Source: Mycobacterium neglectum
GTDB lineage: Bacteria > Actinomycetota > Actinomycetes > Mycobacteriales > Mycobacteriaceae
NCBI RefSeq assembly: GCF_002591975.1
Contig: NZ_NVQE01000010.1
Span: forward strand, 62,001 to 126,000
Direction of reading: 5' to 3'
Length of the DNA: 64,000 bases
Shown in pieces: positions 18,469 to 27,873 of the stretch. The position numbers were made by a program, and so were the translations under genes. The notes beneath the pieces were generated by a model. That model was not told the DNA's origin, ran no database searches, and saw nothing but the letters and a program-made list of their open reading frames with translations. Within the stretch, counting starts at the first letter, position 1. Every line of letters starts with the position of its first letter.

Positions 18469-19641
18469 TTAGACCATTGCGGTGCGCGAGACCTTCATAC
18501 CCAGTGTGAGCGCACCGGCGAGTTCGCGACTGGTGTCGTAGTCGAACACCACGTGACCGGCAAGGACGTCGACGTCACGCTTGATGCGCTGCAGCGGGTT
18601 ATCGGCAAAGTGCGCGCTGGCGCCGGATGCCTCGAGCAGGGTGGCGATCACGATCCGCGATTCGCGCACGATGTGCGCGGCCGCCATGCGGGCATCGGCG
18701 CGCACCGCCCGCGGCACGGGTTGACCTGAGGCGACGACAGTTTCGATGTCGGCGACGGTGTCGGCGAGCAGCCCGCGCAGGGCACGCAGTCGGACTCGCG
18801 CCTCGCCGAGCCGAGCTTGTGCGAGGGGTTTGTCCTTCTGCGCCACGCCCTCGTACGCGAGGATGCGCTCGCCGAGCCGATCGGCGTAGATCTCGGTGAC
18901 GCGCTCGGCGCTGCCCAGCGCGGGCATCGCAGCCAACAGCGACAAGGCCGGCACCATCGGCCAGCGGTAGGTGTCGGCGTCGTGCAGCCCGGCGCCCGGC
19001 GCGGTGCCCGAGTAGATGTCGGCGACCCGAACGAGCCGGTGGTGCGGGACGAACGCGTCGGTGATGACGACGTCATTGGATCCAGTGGCCCGCATGCCGT
19101 CGGTGTGCCAGACGTCCTCGATGCGGGCGTCAGAGATGGGCAGCAGTGCCATTGCCGGATAGATGGCAGCCGGATCTTCGTCGGGGCCGCACAGCGCGCC
19201 CACCATGACCCAGTTGCCGTCCATCACGCCCGTCGCCCATGACCACCGGCCTGTCAGCCGAATGCCATCGCCCGACGGAACCCCTCGCCCCGTCGGCGCC
19301 AGGGGCGCGGGCGCGAGGAACGGACGCGTTGCGAACGCCTCCTCCTGGGCGCGCTCGTCGAAAAGGGCAAGCATCCAGTTGTGCAGCGCGTAGAAACCGA
19401 TGGTCCACGCGCTCGATGCGCAGCCGTGCGCCATCCGCCGGACCGGGTCGAGGATTGCGGGAAATTCGGCTTGCTGGCCGCCGAAACGGGCAGGCTTCAG
19501 CAGATCGGCGAAGCCCGACGTGGTGAGGTCGGCGATGGTCTCGGCAGGTAGCCGGCGGATCTGCTCGGCTTCCTGCGCGCGCTCGGCAAGTCGGGCGACA
19601 AACGCAGGGGTGATGGCCGGGCTGGCCGAGACCGCGGTCAT
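18469..19641 (-). CDS. Acyl-CoA-dehydrogenase-fold flavin monooxygenase (HsaA-like)
   Basis: 390-residue protein of the acyl-CoA dehydrogenase superfamily that resembles group D flavin hydroxylases such as HsaA and p-hydroxyphenylacetate hydroxylases, rather than true dehydrogenases. Supporting segments are HGCASSAWTIGFYALHNWMLALF, RLTGRWSWATGVMDGNW and MRATGSNDVVITDAFVP. These enzymes need a separate flavin reductase, which is not obvious nearby. The start codon lies 13 bases downstream of a perfect TetR-type palindrome, so expression is probably controlled by the TetR encoded immediately upstream. Confidence 0.82.
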   Translation of the reverse strand: MTAVSASPAITPAFVARLAERAQEAEQIRRLPAETIADLTTSGFADLLKPARFGGQQAEFPAILDPVRRMAHGCASSAWTIGFYALHNWMLALFDERAQEEAFATRPFLAPAPLAPTGRGVPSGDGIRLTGRWSWATGVMDGNWVMVGALCGPDEDPAAIYPAMALLPISDARIEDVWHTDGMRATGSNDVVITDAFVPHHRLVRVADIYSGTAPGAGLHDADTYRWPMVPALSLLAAMPALGSAERVTEIYADRLGERILAYEGVAQKDKPLAQARLGEARVRLRALRGLLADTVADIETVVASGQPVPRAVRADARMAAAHIVRESRIVIATLLEASGASAHFADNPLQRIKRDVDVLAGHVVFDYDTSRELAGALTLGMKVSRTAMV

Positions 19642-19654
19642 GGCCGCGACGCTA

Positions 19655-19672
19655 CCATACTATTTAGTACGG
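19655..19672. promoter_or_regulatory. Probable TetR operator before the HsaA-like gene
   Basis: TACTA-TT-TAGTA is a perfect 12-bp palindrome (19658-19669) flanked by CC on the left and GG on the right, giving an 18-bp near-perfect dyad with one mismatched pair. It lies just upstream of the monooxygenase ATG at 19641, between that gene and the TetR gene at 19695, and would overlap a -10 element. The most likely ligand is that TetR. Confidence 0.6.
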
Positions 19673-19694
19673 AAACCGGACCGCCCGACGGAGA

Positions 19695-20252
19695 TCATTG
19701 CGTCAGCATGATGTCCAGGAACCGTTCCCGCCGCGCAGCACCCCGGGCGCTGGGCTGCGGACCGGAGAGATGCAAGAAGCCGATTCCGACCGCAAATGTC
19801 GCGGTGGCGCGCAGATCGGCCTCCTCGGCGTCGAACCCGTAATCCAGAAATGCCTGGCGAACGGCGAGGAGTACCCGGCGGTCCGCGGCGCGCACACTCG
19901 CGGCCACGGCCTCGTCGGTGCGCGCCCACTCGCGCATGGCGCGCTCGAGCGTCCAGTGACGAGCGTCCACGAGGGTCGTCATCATTTGCGAGAGTCGCTC
20001 CCTCGGGGGGACATTTGTGGATGTGCCGAAGTGGCTCCGTTCCTCGTCCCGCGAGGCGCCCCACGCGTCGACGAGCGCGATGCGATAGCTGGCGATATCG
20101 GCGAAATGCCAGTAAAAGCTACCTTTCGTCACCCCTAGGCGGCTGCACAGTCGGTCCACCTTGAGCGATTTGATGCCTTCTTCGGCAAGTACCTCATAGC
20201 CCGCCTGGATCCAGTCATCCACGGCCAGGCGGTTGGCACGGGACTTTGCCAT
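19695..20252 (-). CDS. TetR-family transcriptional regulator
   Basis: 185 residues. The helix-turn-helix segment EEGIKSLKVDRLCSRLGVTKGSFYWHFADIASYR covers about residues 24-57. The C-terminal half contains an Arg/Glu-rich effector domain. The ATG at 20252 (MAKSRANRLAVDDW) is chosen over the long upstream extension, which has no coding character. It is oriented toward the HsaA-like gene with a palindromic operator in the 53-base gap, which suggests an autoregulated or linked regulon. Confidence 0.87.
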   Translation of the reverse strand: MAKSRANRLAVDDWIQAGYEVLAEEGIKSLKVDRLCSRLGVTKGSFYWHFADIASYRIALVDAWGASRDEERSHFGTSTNVPPRERLSQMMTTLVDARHWTLERAMREWARTDEAVAASVRAADRRVLLAVRQAFLDYGFDAEEADLRATATFAVGIGFLHLSGPQPSARGAARRERFLDIMLTQ

Positions 20253-20436
20253 GCCCAGCAGCCTACGGTGCGGAGGGGCGGTCACATAGCCGCCAGCGCC
20301 AAGCGCAATGTTCACAGGAAACGCGCCGACGACGTCGATCGGGCTTTCTCCCGTGCTGGTCACATGTTTTACTGCACACGCGACAACTGAAATTTTCTCG
20401 GTCCGCTCAATGGCCACCGGGCTCAGTAGAGCGGGC

Positions 20437-21504
<1,068 letters not shown>

Positions 21505-21514
21505 CGACTATCGC

Positions 21515-21558
21515 AAGGTCCCCGACACTCGGCTTGCCCGGGTGATCGGGGACTTTTG
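21515..21558 (+). terminator. Intrinsic terminator after fbpB
   Basis: GTCCCCGA (21518-21525) pairs with TCGGGGAC (21546-21553) and is followed by TTTT, starting about 10 bases after the fbpB stop. It is a rho-independent terminator with a 20-base loop. The next gene begins at 21601. Confidence 0.75.
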
Positions 21559-21600
21559 CGTTCCCCTACCTTCGGTGTGGGCCCAGATGAAAGGAGTTCC

Positions 21601-22599
21601 ATGTCTGAAGTCAATGCGTTGGTCGCACACCAGGACGCCGAAGGCTCCATCACGCTGCAGCACGAGGTCGTCGACGCGTCCTTCCTGCCGGACGGCGACG
21701 TACAGATCGCCGTCGAGTACTCGGGAATCAACTACAAGGACGCCCTCGCCATCACGCCCAAGGGCGGCGTGGCGCGCGAGTACCCGCTGATTCCCGGCAT
21801 CGACGTCGCGGGAACCGTGACCACGAGCTCGTCCTCAGAGTTCGCCGTCGGCGACCACGTCGTCGCCCACGGGTACGACATCGGCACCGGCCGCCACGGT
21901 GGCTATGCCGACACCGCGCGCTACCCGGCTGAGTATCTGGTGAAGCTCGACGAGTTGACGACGGCGCAGGCTGCCGCCATCGGCACGGCGGGGTTCACGG
22001 CAGCCATGAGCGTCAACGCGATTCGCGCGGCGGGAGTGAAGCCGGCCGATGGCCCGATTCTGGTCACCGGCGCGACGGGCGGGGTGGGCAGCGTGAGCGT
22101 CGATCTGCTGGCCGGCCTCGGCTACGAGGTGGTCGCCTCGACGGGCAAGTCCGACGCCCATGACTGGCTGATGGCACTCGGCGCCAATCAGGTGATCGGC
22201 CGGCTGCCCGCCGAGGGGGAGAAGGTTCGGGCGCTGGGCAAGTCGCAGTGGGCAGGCGTTGTCGACAGCGTCGGCGGCGACACGCTCGCTTACGCGTTGA
22301 GCACATTGAATTACGGTGGCACCGCCGCGATTTCAGGCCTCGCACGATCGGCCGACCTGCCGACGACCGTGATGCCGTTCATCCTGCGGGGTGTCACTCT
22401 GGCGGGGATCGACTCGGTGCTGCTACCGATCGACGCGCGCCGCGACGTATGGCGTCAGCTCGCAGGCGAGCTCAAGCCACGCCACCTCGACGAGATCACC
22501 AAGGACGTCTCGGTGCTCGACGCCCCGCACACGCTGCGCACCATCATCGGCGGCGGCGTCACCGGCCGGACCCGCGTCGTCGTGCACGACGGCTTCTGA
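21601..22599 (+). CDS. fadB4: Zinc-free medium-chain reductase, acryloyl-CoA reductase/quinone reductase type (FadB4)
   Basis: 332-residue NADPH-dependent oxidoreductase of the YhdH/AcuI branch. It has the opening YSGINYKDALAITPKGGVAREYPLIPGIDVAGTV-type core, the nucleotide-binding motif LVTGATGGVGSVSVDLLAGLG (about residues 150-170) and the closing GVTGRTRVVVHDG. Members reduce acrylyl-CoA or quinones. The position next to fadE23-fadE24 matches fadB4 (Rv3141) of M. tuberculosis. ATG at 21601 is preceded by AAAGGAG. It is convergent with fadE23. Confidence 0.9.
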   Translation: MSEVNALVAHQDAEGSITLQHEVVDASFLPDGDVQIAVEYSGINYKDALAITPKGGVAREYPLIPGIDVAGTVTTSSSSEFAVGDHVVAHGYDIGTGRHGGYADTARYPAEYLVKLDELTTAQAAAIGTAGFTAAMSVNAIRAAGVKPADGPILVTGATGGVGSVSVDLLAGLGYEVVASTGKSDAHDWLMALGANQVIGRLPAEGEKVRALGKSQWAGVVDSVGGDTLAYALSTLNYGGTAAISGLARSADLPTTVMPFILRGVTLAGIDSVLLPIDARRDVWRQLAGELKPRHLDEITKDVSVLDAPHTLRTIIGGGVTGRTRVVVHDGF

Positions 22600-22603
22600 G
22601 CTC

Positions 22604-22671
22604 CGCCGAACGTGGGTTACCCGCACGCAAAATGCGCCCAGGCCGTGTATCAAGCCCACACTCGGCGAAAA
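22604..22671. terminator. Terminator-like inverted repeat between fadB4 and fadE23
   Basis: CGCCGAACGTGGG (22604-22616) and CCCACACTCGGCG (22655-22667) pair at 11 of 13 positions, followed by AAAA on the plus strand. It fills the 77-base gap between convergent genes and could end transcription in both directions. Confidence 0.5.
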
Positions 22672-22676
22672 GGAAC

Positions 22677-23888
22677 CTACTTCAGTTCGGACGACGACAG
22701 ACCCAGCAGTCGTCGAGCCACCACCAGCTGCTGAATCTGCTGTGTGCCCTCGAAGATGTCGAGGATCTTGCTGTCGCGGGCCCACTTCTCCAGCAGTGTC
22801 TGCTCGGAATAGCCGACGGTGCCTGCCAATTCGACGGCCTTGAGCGTGATATCGCTGGCGACGCGGCCGGCCTTGGCCTTGCCCATCGACGCTTCCTTGG
22901 AGTTCGGGATGTTGTTGTCGGCCTGCCACGCGGAGCGCACCATCAGTAGATACGCCGACTCCCAATCGGATTCCATCCGCAGAAACTCCGCGGCGGGCGC
23001 GCTCTGTGCATGCGAAGGCTTGTCGTAGGAGATCTCCACCCCGGCCTCGGTGAGCGTTTTGCGCAACTCCTCGAGTGCGGCGCGGGCGATGCCGACGGCC
23101 ATCGCCGCCACCACGGGGCGGGTGTTGTCGAAGGTCTCCATCACCCCGGCAAAGCCCTTCTCCCGGTGGATCTCCGGGCTGCCCAGCAGGTTGGCTTTGG
23201 GGATACGCGCGTTGTCGAAGCGAATCACCGCGGTGTCGGAAGCCTTGATGCCGAGCTTGTCTTCAAGGCGCTCGACTGTGACGCCGGGGTGTTCGCGCGG
23301 CACGATGAACGACTTGATCGCCGGGCGGCCCAACGACTTGTCCAGCGTCGCCCAGACGACGATGTGGGTGGCCCGCGATCCCGCGGTGACGAAGATCTTC
23401 TCGCCGTTGATGACGTACTCGTCACCATCCTCCTTCGCCGTCGTCGTCACGGCCGCAGAGTCGGAGCCGAACCCGGGTTCGGTGATGGCCATCGCGGCCC
23501 ACACGTCCTTGCCGAGCCCGTCGAGCTGTTCGCGAGTGGCGACGCTGGAGATCGCGGCGTTGCCGAGGCCCTGGCGCGGCACCGAGAGCATCAACGCGAC
23601 GTCGCCCCAACTGATTTCCATCACGTTGAGCACGGCCGACATGTTGGCGCCGTTGTGGTTCGTGTCCTTGGCCTCGCCGGCCGCGAACGCTTCGGCGCCG
23701 GCGAAGGCGATGGCGTTGGCCTGTGAAATGCCCTCGAAGAGGGTGGCCAGGGTGTCGAGCTCGACCGGATACTCGTGCTCCCGCAGGTCCCACTTGCGCG
23801 AGATCGGTCGCAGCATCTCGGCGGCGCCGTTGTGCGCCATGTCGATCACTGCTTCGAGCTTCTTCGGCAGTTCCAAATTGATTGCCAT
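22677..23888 (-). CDS. fadE23: Acyl-CoA dehydrogenase FadE23
   Basis: 403-residue FAD acyl-CoA dehydrogenase. Flavin and substrate segments include MAITEPGFGSDSAAVTTTA, YVINGEKIFVTAGSRATH, and the C-terminal VELAGTVGYSEQTLLEKWARDSKILDIFEGT-type region (in short, LDIFEGTQQIQQLVVARRLL). It matches M. tuberculosis FadE23 (Rv3140) in context. It is encoded 46 bases downstream of fadE24 and the two may form a heteromeric enzyme. fadE23 and fadE24 were reported to be induced by isoniazid in M. tuberculosis (from memory), so a link to fatty-acid turnover under cell-wall stress is plausible. Confidence 0.93.
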   Translation of the reverse strand: MAINLELPKKLEAVIDMAHNGAAEMLRPISRKWDLREHEYPVELDTLATLFEGISQANAIAFAGAEAFAAGEAKDTNHNGANMSAVLNVMEISWGDVALMLSVPRQGLGNAAISSVATREQLDGLGKDVWAAMAITEPGFGSDSAAVTTTAKEDGDEYVINGEKIFVTAGSRATHIVVWATLDKSLGRPAIKSFIVPREHPGVTVERLEDKLGIKASDTAVIRFDNARIPKANLLGSPEIHREKGFAGVMETFDNTRPVVAAMAVGIARAALEELRKTLTEAGVEISYDKPSHAQSAPAAEFLRMESDWESAYLLMVRSAWQADNNIPNSKEASMGKAKAGRVASDITLKAVELAGTVGYSEQTLLEKWARDSKILDIFEGTQQIQQLVVARRLLGLSSSELK

Positions 23889-23934
23889 GATTCGACTTTC
23901 GGTAAGAGGAAAGACTACTGGTCAGATGACTCCG

Positions 23935-25341
23935 CTATATGACAACGACGCCCTCGGCGACACCGATCGCGCGCAGATCGCGATACCAGCGTTCAACTGG
24001 GTGCTCCTTGGTGTAGCCGTGGCCGCCGAGCAGCTGCACACCGTCCAATCCGATCTGCATGCCCTTGTCGGTACCGAGTCGCTTGGCCAGCGCCGCTTCC
24101 CGGGCGAACGGCAACCCCTGATCGGCACGCGACGCCCCGCGCCAGGTGATCAACCGAAGACCATCGAACTCGATTGCCATGTTGGCGCACATGAAGGCGA
24201 CTGCCTGCCGGTGCGCGATCGGCTCACCGAATGCGTGGCGCTCCTTGACGTATGGCACCACATAGTCGAGCACCGCGTGCGCCGTGCCGACCGCCAGTGC
24301 CGACCAGCCAAGGCGAGACAGGGCGATGGCTTCCGAATAGTCGGCTTCGTCGGCACCGTCCTCGCCCAGTCGCGCTGACAGCGGCACGGTGACATGGTCG
24401 AGCTCGATCTGTCCGAGCGCCGCGGCCCGGATACCCATGCTCGGATCCGGCGTTACGGTAAGGCCCTTCGACGATGATTCGACGATGAAAAGGGCTGGCT
24501 TGCCGTTGAGTTGTGCCGCCACGATCAACAATTCGGCGTCTGCGGCAGCGGGCACCAATGATTTGACGCCGTCGAGTCGATAGCCACTGGGGGTGCGCAC
24601 CGCCGTCGTCTTCAGCGCGGTCGGGTCGAATAGTGGGTGCGGCTCAGAAATCGCGACGCACGCCTGCGGCACGCTCTCGCCGGCGAACTCCTTCAGATAG
24701 GTCGCCTGCTGATTCGCACTGCCCCAATGGGTGAGCGCCGATGCGACGCCGGCGGGCGCCAGGATGGGCAGCGCAAGGCCCATGTCCCCGTAGGCCAGTG
24801 CCTCGGCCACCAGCACATTGGTGACCGCGGCGCGCTGGGCGGCGATTCCTTCGAAGTCCTCAGGGACGTTGATAGCCGTCACGCCGAGCTCGGCGGCCTT
24901 GGCGACCAGATCTGGGGGATAGGTCGCGGAGTGGTCGGAGTCGTGGGCCGCCGGTCGCATCACTTCCTCGGCGAACTCGCTGACCGTGTCGACGATCATC
25001 TTCTGTTCGTCATCGGGAGTCAGATCGAAGTAGTCGGCACCGCTCTTCTTCAGCCGTGTCGGCCCACCTTGGGCACTGGACACGCGTTTGAACTGACGGT
25101 TAGCCGCGCCGGCGACCGAGAACACCTGCTTGACGCCGTACTTGAGACCGCGATTGAGCGGATCGCGAAGGTTGTAGCGGTCGAGGAACTCTTGGCCGAC
25201 CAGCGGCGTGACGAGGGCCAGGCCCACGTCGGTCGCGGTGCGCTTGTGGCTGCGCTTCCCGACGGCGCTTTCCTTGCCGTCCTTGCCTGCCCGCTTGGGC
25301 CGCGGGGTGGATCCGTTTTTCGACGGCAGGGTATTGGTCAT
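23935..25341 (-). CDS. fadE24: Acyl-CoA dehydrogenase FadE24
   Basis: 468-residue acyl-CoA dehydrogenase, the same length as M. tuberculosis FadE24 (Rv3139) from memory. It has a basic N-terminal extension of about 115 residues (TPRPKRAGKDGKESAVGKR) before the dehydrogenase core beginning DYFDLTPDDEQKMIVDTVSEF. The C-terminal QLLGGHGYTKEHPVERWYRD is typical. The ATG at 25341 is chosen by length and by the tandem operator immediately upstream; the longer open frame is non-coding in character. First gene of the fadE24-fadE23 unit. Confidence 0.93.
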   Translation of the reverse strand: MTNTLPSKNGSTPRPKRAGKDGKESAVGKRSHKRTATDVGLALVTPLVGQEFLDRYNLRDPLNRGLKYGVKQVFSVAGAANRQFKRVSSAQGGPTRLKKSGADYFDLTPDDEQKMIVDTVSEFAEEVMRPAAHDSDHSATYPPDLVAKAAELGVTAINVPEDFEGIAAQRAAVTNVLVAEALAYGDMGLALPILAPAGVASALTHWGSANQQATYLKEFAGESVPQACVAISEPHPLFDPTALKTTAVRTPSGYRLDGVKSLVPAAADAELLIVAAQLNGKPALFIVESSSKGLTVTPDPSMGIRAAALGQIELDHVTVPLSARLGEDGADEADYSEAIALSRLGWSALAVGTAHAVLDYVVPYVKERHAFGEPIAHRQAVAFMCANMAIEFDGLRLITWRGASRADQGLPFAREAALAKRLGTDKGMQIGLDGVQLLGGHGYTKEHPVERWYRDLRAIGVAEGVVVI

Positions 25342-25381
25342 TTCAACTGCCTCGCTGTGAAGGGTGACGTTCGCATTCGCG

Positions 25382-25427
25382 GAACTGACTCCAGAGTAAG
25401 GTATGCGAACTGACTCGCGAGTAAGGT
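25382..25427. promoter_or_regulatory. Tandem palindromic operators upstream of fadE24
   Basis: Two 21-base direct repeats (25382-25402 and 25407-25427) differ at only two bases; each has the form GAACTGACTC-N-GAGTAAGGT-like. Each contains a dyad: ACTCCAGAGT (25388-25397) and the perfect ACTCGCGAGT (25413-25422), with the extended symmetric form CTGACTCGCGAGTAAG. Centres are 25 bases apart. They lie 41-86 bases upstream of the fadE24 ATG and about 85-130 bases upstream of the divergent histidine kinase, so they could control one or both. Confidence 0.7.
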
Positions 25428-25510
25428 TGCTCGGTTTGTAGTGCAATTCACACGTTCGCCGCCGGGCGGCATACTCGTATCTTTGATCCCGAATTCCGAG
25501 GTGGGCCGGT

Positions 25511-27394
25511 GTGCGAGGCGGATTGATCACTCGGCTGGTCGTGGTGACCGTAGCGCTTGCCGTGATCGTCGCCTCGGCCTTCGTGTTTCTTCTCGTCGCA
25601 ATGTCGGGGGTGGACCATGCCAGGGCCGTCGCCGTGAACTCAGCGGAGGAGGCGTACGCGGCGCGCGATGTGCGCCGGGCGCTGGGCGACATGGAGACGA
25701 GCGAGCGCGGCTACCTCATCACCGGGCAGGAGAGCTTCCTCGCCCCGTGGCAATCTGCCAGGCAACGGATTGCAGAACGACTCACAAAGTTGCGATCGAT
25801 CGTCGACGACCCCGAGCAGGCGGCGCGTGCAGAGCAACTCGAGCGTGACGGCCTGTCCTATCTCAACGACTACTCCGTACCCCTCGTCGATGCCGCCCGT
25901 CGCGGCGAGCCCTGGGTGCGAAGCCTGCCGACGAGCGTTGAAGGCAAGCAGCGGATGGACGAGCTTCGGCGCCTGCTCGACGATTTCCTGTCCACGGAGT
26001 ACACCTTCAGCTCCGAACGGCAAGCCAAGGCGGACAACCTTTATCGGCGGGCGACCATCGTGGCAGGCGTCGGACTTGTGCTGTCGATCGTAGTCACCGG
26101 GGTTAGTGCGGTCTTCCTGGCGCGCGGGGTCGTGAGCCCGGTTCGGCGCACCGCCCGGATGGCAGAGCGGCTGGCAGCCGGCGACCTGGAAGCGCGTGTA
26201 CCGCAGACCGGCAACGGCGAAATCGGGGTGCTGGAGAAGAACTTCAACTCGATGGCTGAGTCGTTACAACAGAACCGCGATGAGCTGGCCCGGCTCAACG
26301 ACCAGCAGAACGCTCTGCGGCACGTCGCGACCCTGGTCGCGGAGGGCAGGCCGTCCGACGAGGTCTTCGCCGCCGTCGCCACCGAGGTCGGATTGTTGAC
26401 GGGCTCCGATATCACCAGACTCCTGCGGTTCGAGTCCGATGGCGACGCCACGGTCTGCGGGACGTGGGCGCAGTTGCGCGACCCGGTGCCGATGGGTGCG
26501 CGCATCGCTATCGGTACCACCGTCGCCGCGCACGTACGAGCGACCGGCACACCGGCGCGTCGTACCGAGGTGTCGCCGCCGGATCTGCCCGACGGTACCT
26601 ACTGCGCGGTTGGCGCACCGATCATCGTCGGGGGAGCGCAGTGGGGCGCGATCACGGCGCTTTCGCCGATCGACCGGGTTCTTCCGGACGACACCGAGAC
26701 GCGGATGGCGGAATTCACCGATCTGGTCGGCACCGCGATCGCGAACGCACAAGCCCGGACCGACTTGATGGCGTCCCGCGCCAGGATCGTGGCGGCGGCC
26801 GACGAATCCCGACGGCGTATCGAACGCGATCTGCACGACGGCATCCAGCAACGGCTCGTCACCCTCGCGTTGAAATTGCGCACTGTCGACGTCGATCTCC
26901 CGCCCGAGGCGACGGAACTGCGGGAGTCGTTGGCGGCGGTTCGTGCCGGTCTCGTGGAGGCCGTCGAGGAGTTGCGGGAAGTAACCCGCGGTATCCACCC
27001 GGCGATCCTGTCCGACGGGGGCCTCGGTCCCGCGTTGAGAACCTTGTCCCGCCGGTCCAGCGTGCCGGTCGAGTCGGACCTGCACGTCGGCGATCGCCTG
27101 CCATCGACCGTCGAGGCGGCGGCGTACTACGTGGCGGCAGAAGCGATGACCAACGTCGCCAAGCACGCCGGCGCATCGTTCATCGACCTGCGTGCCATGG
27201 TCGCGGAGGACGTTCTGCTCATGACGATCCGAGACGACGGAACCGGCGGCGCGGACCCGTCCAGGGGTTCGGGCCTCATCGGTCTCATCGACCGGGTAGA
27301 GGCGCTCGGCGGAACCCTGGCCGTCGACAGCCCGGAAGGCGCGGGCACCACGTTGCGTGTTGTTCTCCCGCTCGACGACCGACAAGTGCGCTGA
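25511..27394 (+). CDS. Sensor histidine kinase: CHASE3-HAMP-GAF-HisKA_3-HATPase
   Basis: 627-residue membrane sensor kinase of the NarL/DesK class. Order: membrane helix (about residues 7-30), extracytoplasmic CHASE3-like domain (MSGVDHARAV to about 175, with DMETSERGYLITGQESFL), second helix (about 180-205), HAMP (to about 258), GAF (about 270-410), HisKA_3 dimerisation domain with phosphoacceptor His442 in RRRIERDLHDGIQQRL, and ATPase domain with AAEAMTNVAKHA, DDGTGG and GSGLIGLIDRV. The GTG at 25511 is preceded by GAGGTGGG. A receiver-only gene follows 81 bases later. Confidence 0.92.
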   Translation: MRGGLITRLVVVTVALAVIVASAFVFLLVAMSGVDHARAVAVNSAEEAYAARDVRRALGDMETSERGYLITGQESFLAPWQSARQRIAERLTKLRSIVDDPEQAARAEQLERDGLSYLNDYSVPLVDAARRGEPWVRSLPTSVEGKQRMDELRRLLDDFLSTEYTFSSERQAKADNLYRRATIVAGVGLVLSIVVTGVSAVFLARGVVSPVRRTARMAERLAAGDLEARVPQTGNGEIGVLEKNFNSMAESLQQNRDELARLNDQQNALRHVATLVAEGRPSDEVFAAVATEVGLLTGSDITRLLRFESDGDATVCGTWAQLRDPVPMGARIAIGTTVAAHVRATGTPARRTEVSPPDLPDGTYCAVGAPIIVGGAQWGAITALSPIDRVLPDDTETRMAEFTDLVGTAIANAQARTDLMASRARIVAAADESRRRIERDLHDGIQQRLVTLALKLRTVDVDLPPEATELRESLAAVRAGLVEAVEELREVTRGIHPAILSDGGLGPALRTLSRRSSVPVESDLHVGDRLPSTVEAAAYYVAAEAMTNVAKHAGASFIDLRAMVAEDVLLMTIRDDGTGGADPSRGSGLIGLIDRVEALGGTLAVDSPEGAGTTLRVVLPLDDRQVR

Positions 27395-27423
27395 GAGCCA
27401 GGGGTTGTTAGCCGGTCTGACGA

Positions 27424-27441
27424 ATTGCAGCTAGCTGCAAT
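27424..27441. promoter_or_regulatory. Perfect 18-bp palindrome between kinase and receiver genes
   Basis: ATTGCAGCTAGCTGCAAT is perfectly self-complementary. It begins 29 bases after the kinase stop and ends 34 bases before the preferred receiver ATG at 27476. A hairpin of this type has no room for a loop, so a dimeric DNA-binding protein is more likely than an RNA role. Confidence 0.5.
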
Positions 27442-27475
27442 GCCTCGAGGCTTGGTCGCCGGGCAGACTCGAATC

Positions 27476-27862
27476 ATGCAGAAAGGGGTCGAGGCATTGC
27501 GCTGCGTCATCGTCGATGACAACCCGGAATTCCTCGACACAGCAGCCAATCTCCTCGGCAGGCAAGGGATTTCGATCGTGGGCGTCGCCAAGACCAGCGC
27601 CGAGGCGCTGACATGCGTCCAAGAGCACAAACCGGACGTCACCCTTGTCGATATCAAGCTCGGCGGCGAAAGCGGATTTCACCTGGCCGAACAGATCGCC
27701 CGCGGCGTGGTGCAATCGCCGGTGATCCTGATCTCCACCCACTCCGAATACGAGTACGGCGAACTGATCGCCGCCAGCCCGGCGCTGGGCTTCGTCCCGA
27801 AAGAGGATCTGTCGCCGGAGCAGATTCGACGGTTGCTCGAGGCGGCCGGGCCGCGAGCATGA
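27476..27862 (+). CDS. Receiver-only response regulator
   Basis: Single CheY-like receiver domain, 128 residues, without an HTH output domain, although its kinase partner is of the NarL class whose usual partners carry LuxR-type HTH. The acidic pair Asp14-Asp15 (VIVDDNPEF), phosphoacceptor Asp59 (LVDIKLGGESG), Thr88 in ISTHS and Lys109 in FVPKED are all intact, so it should be phosphorylated. Possible starts are TTG 27425, ATG 27440 and ATG 27476; I prefer 27476, but no strong Shine-Dalgarno decides it. It is convergent with the WS/DGAT gene. Confidence 0.85.
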   Translation: MQKGVEALRCVIVDDNPEFLDTAANLLGRQGISIVGVAKTSAEALTCVQEHKPDVTLVDIKLGGESGFHLAEQIARGVVQSPVILISTHSEYEYGELIAASPALGFVPKEDLSPEQIRRLLEAAGPRA

Positions 27863-27873
27863 TCGGTGTGGCG

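Noticed and set aside
23050..24378. A 442-codon plus-strand frame opposite fadE23 and fadE24
   Set aside because: Antisense shadow crossing two genes and their junction, with no domain content.
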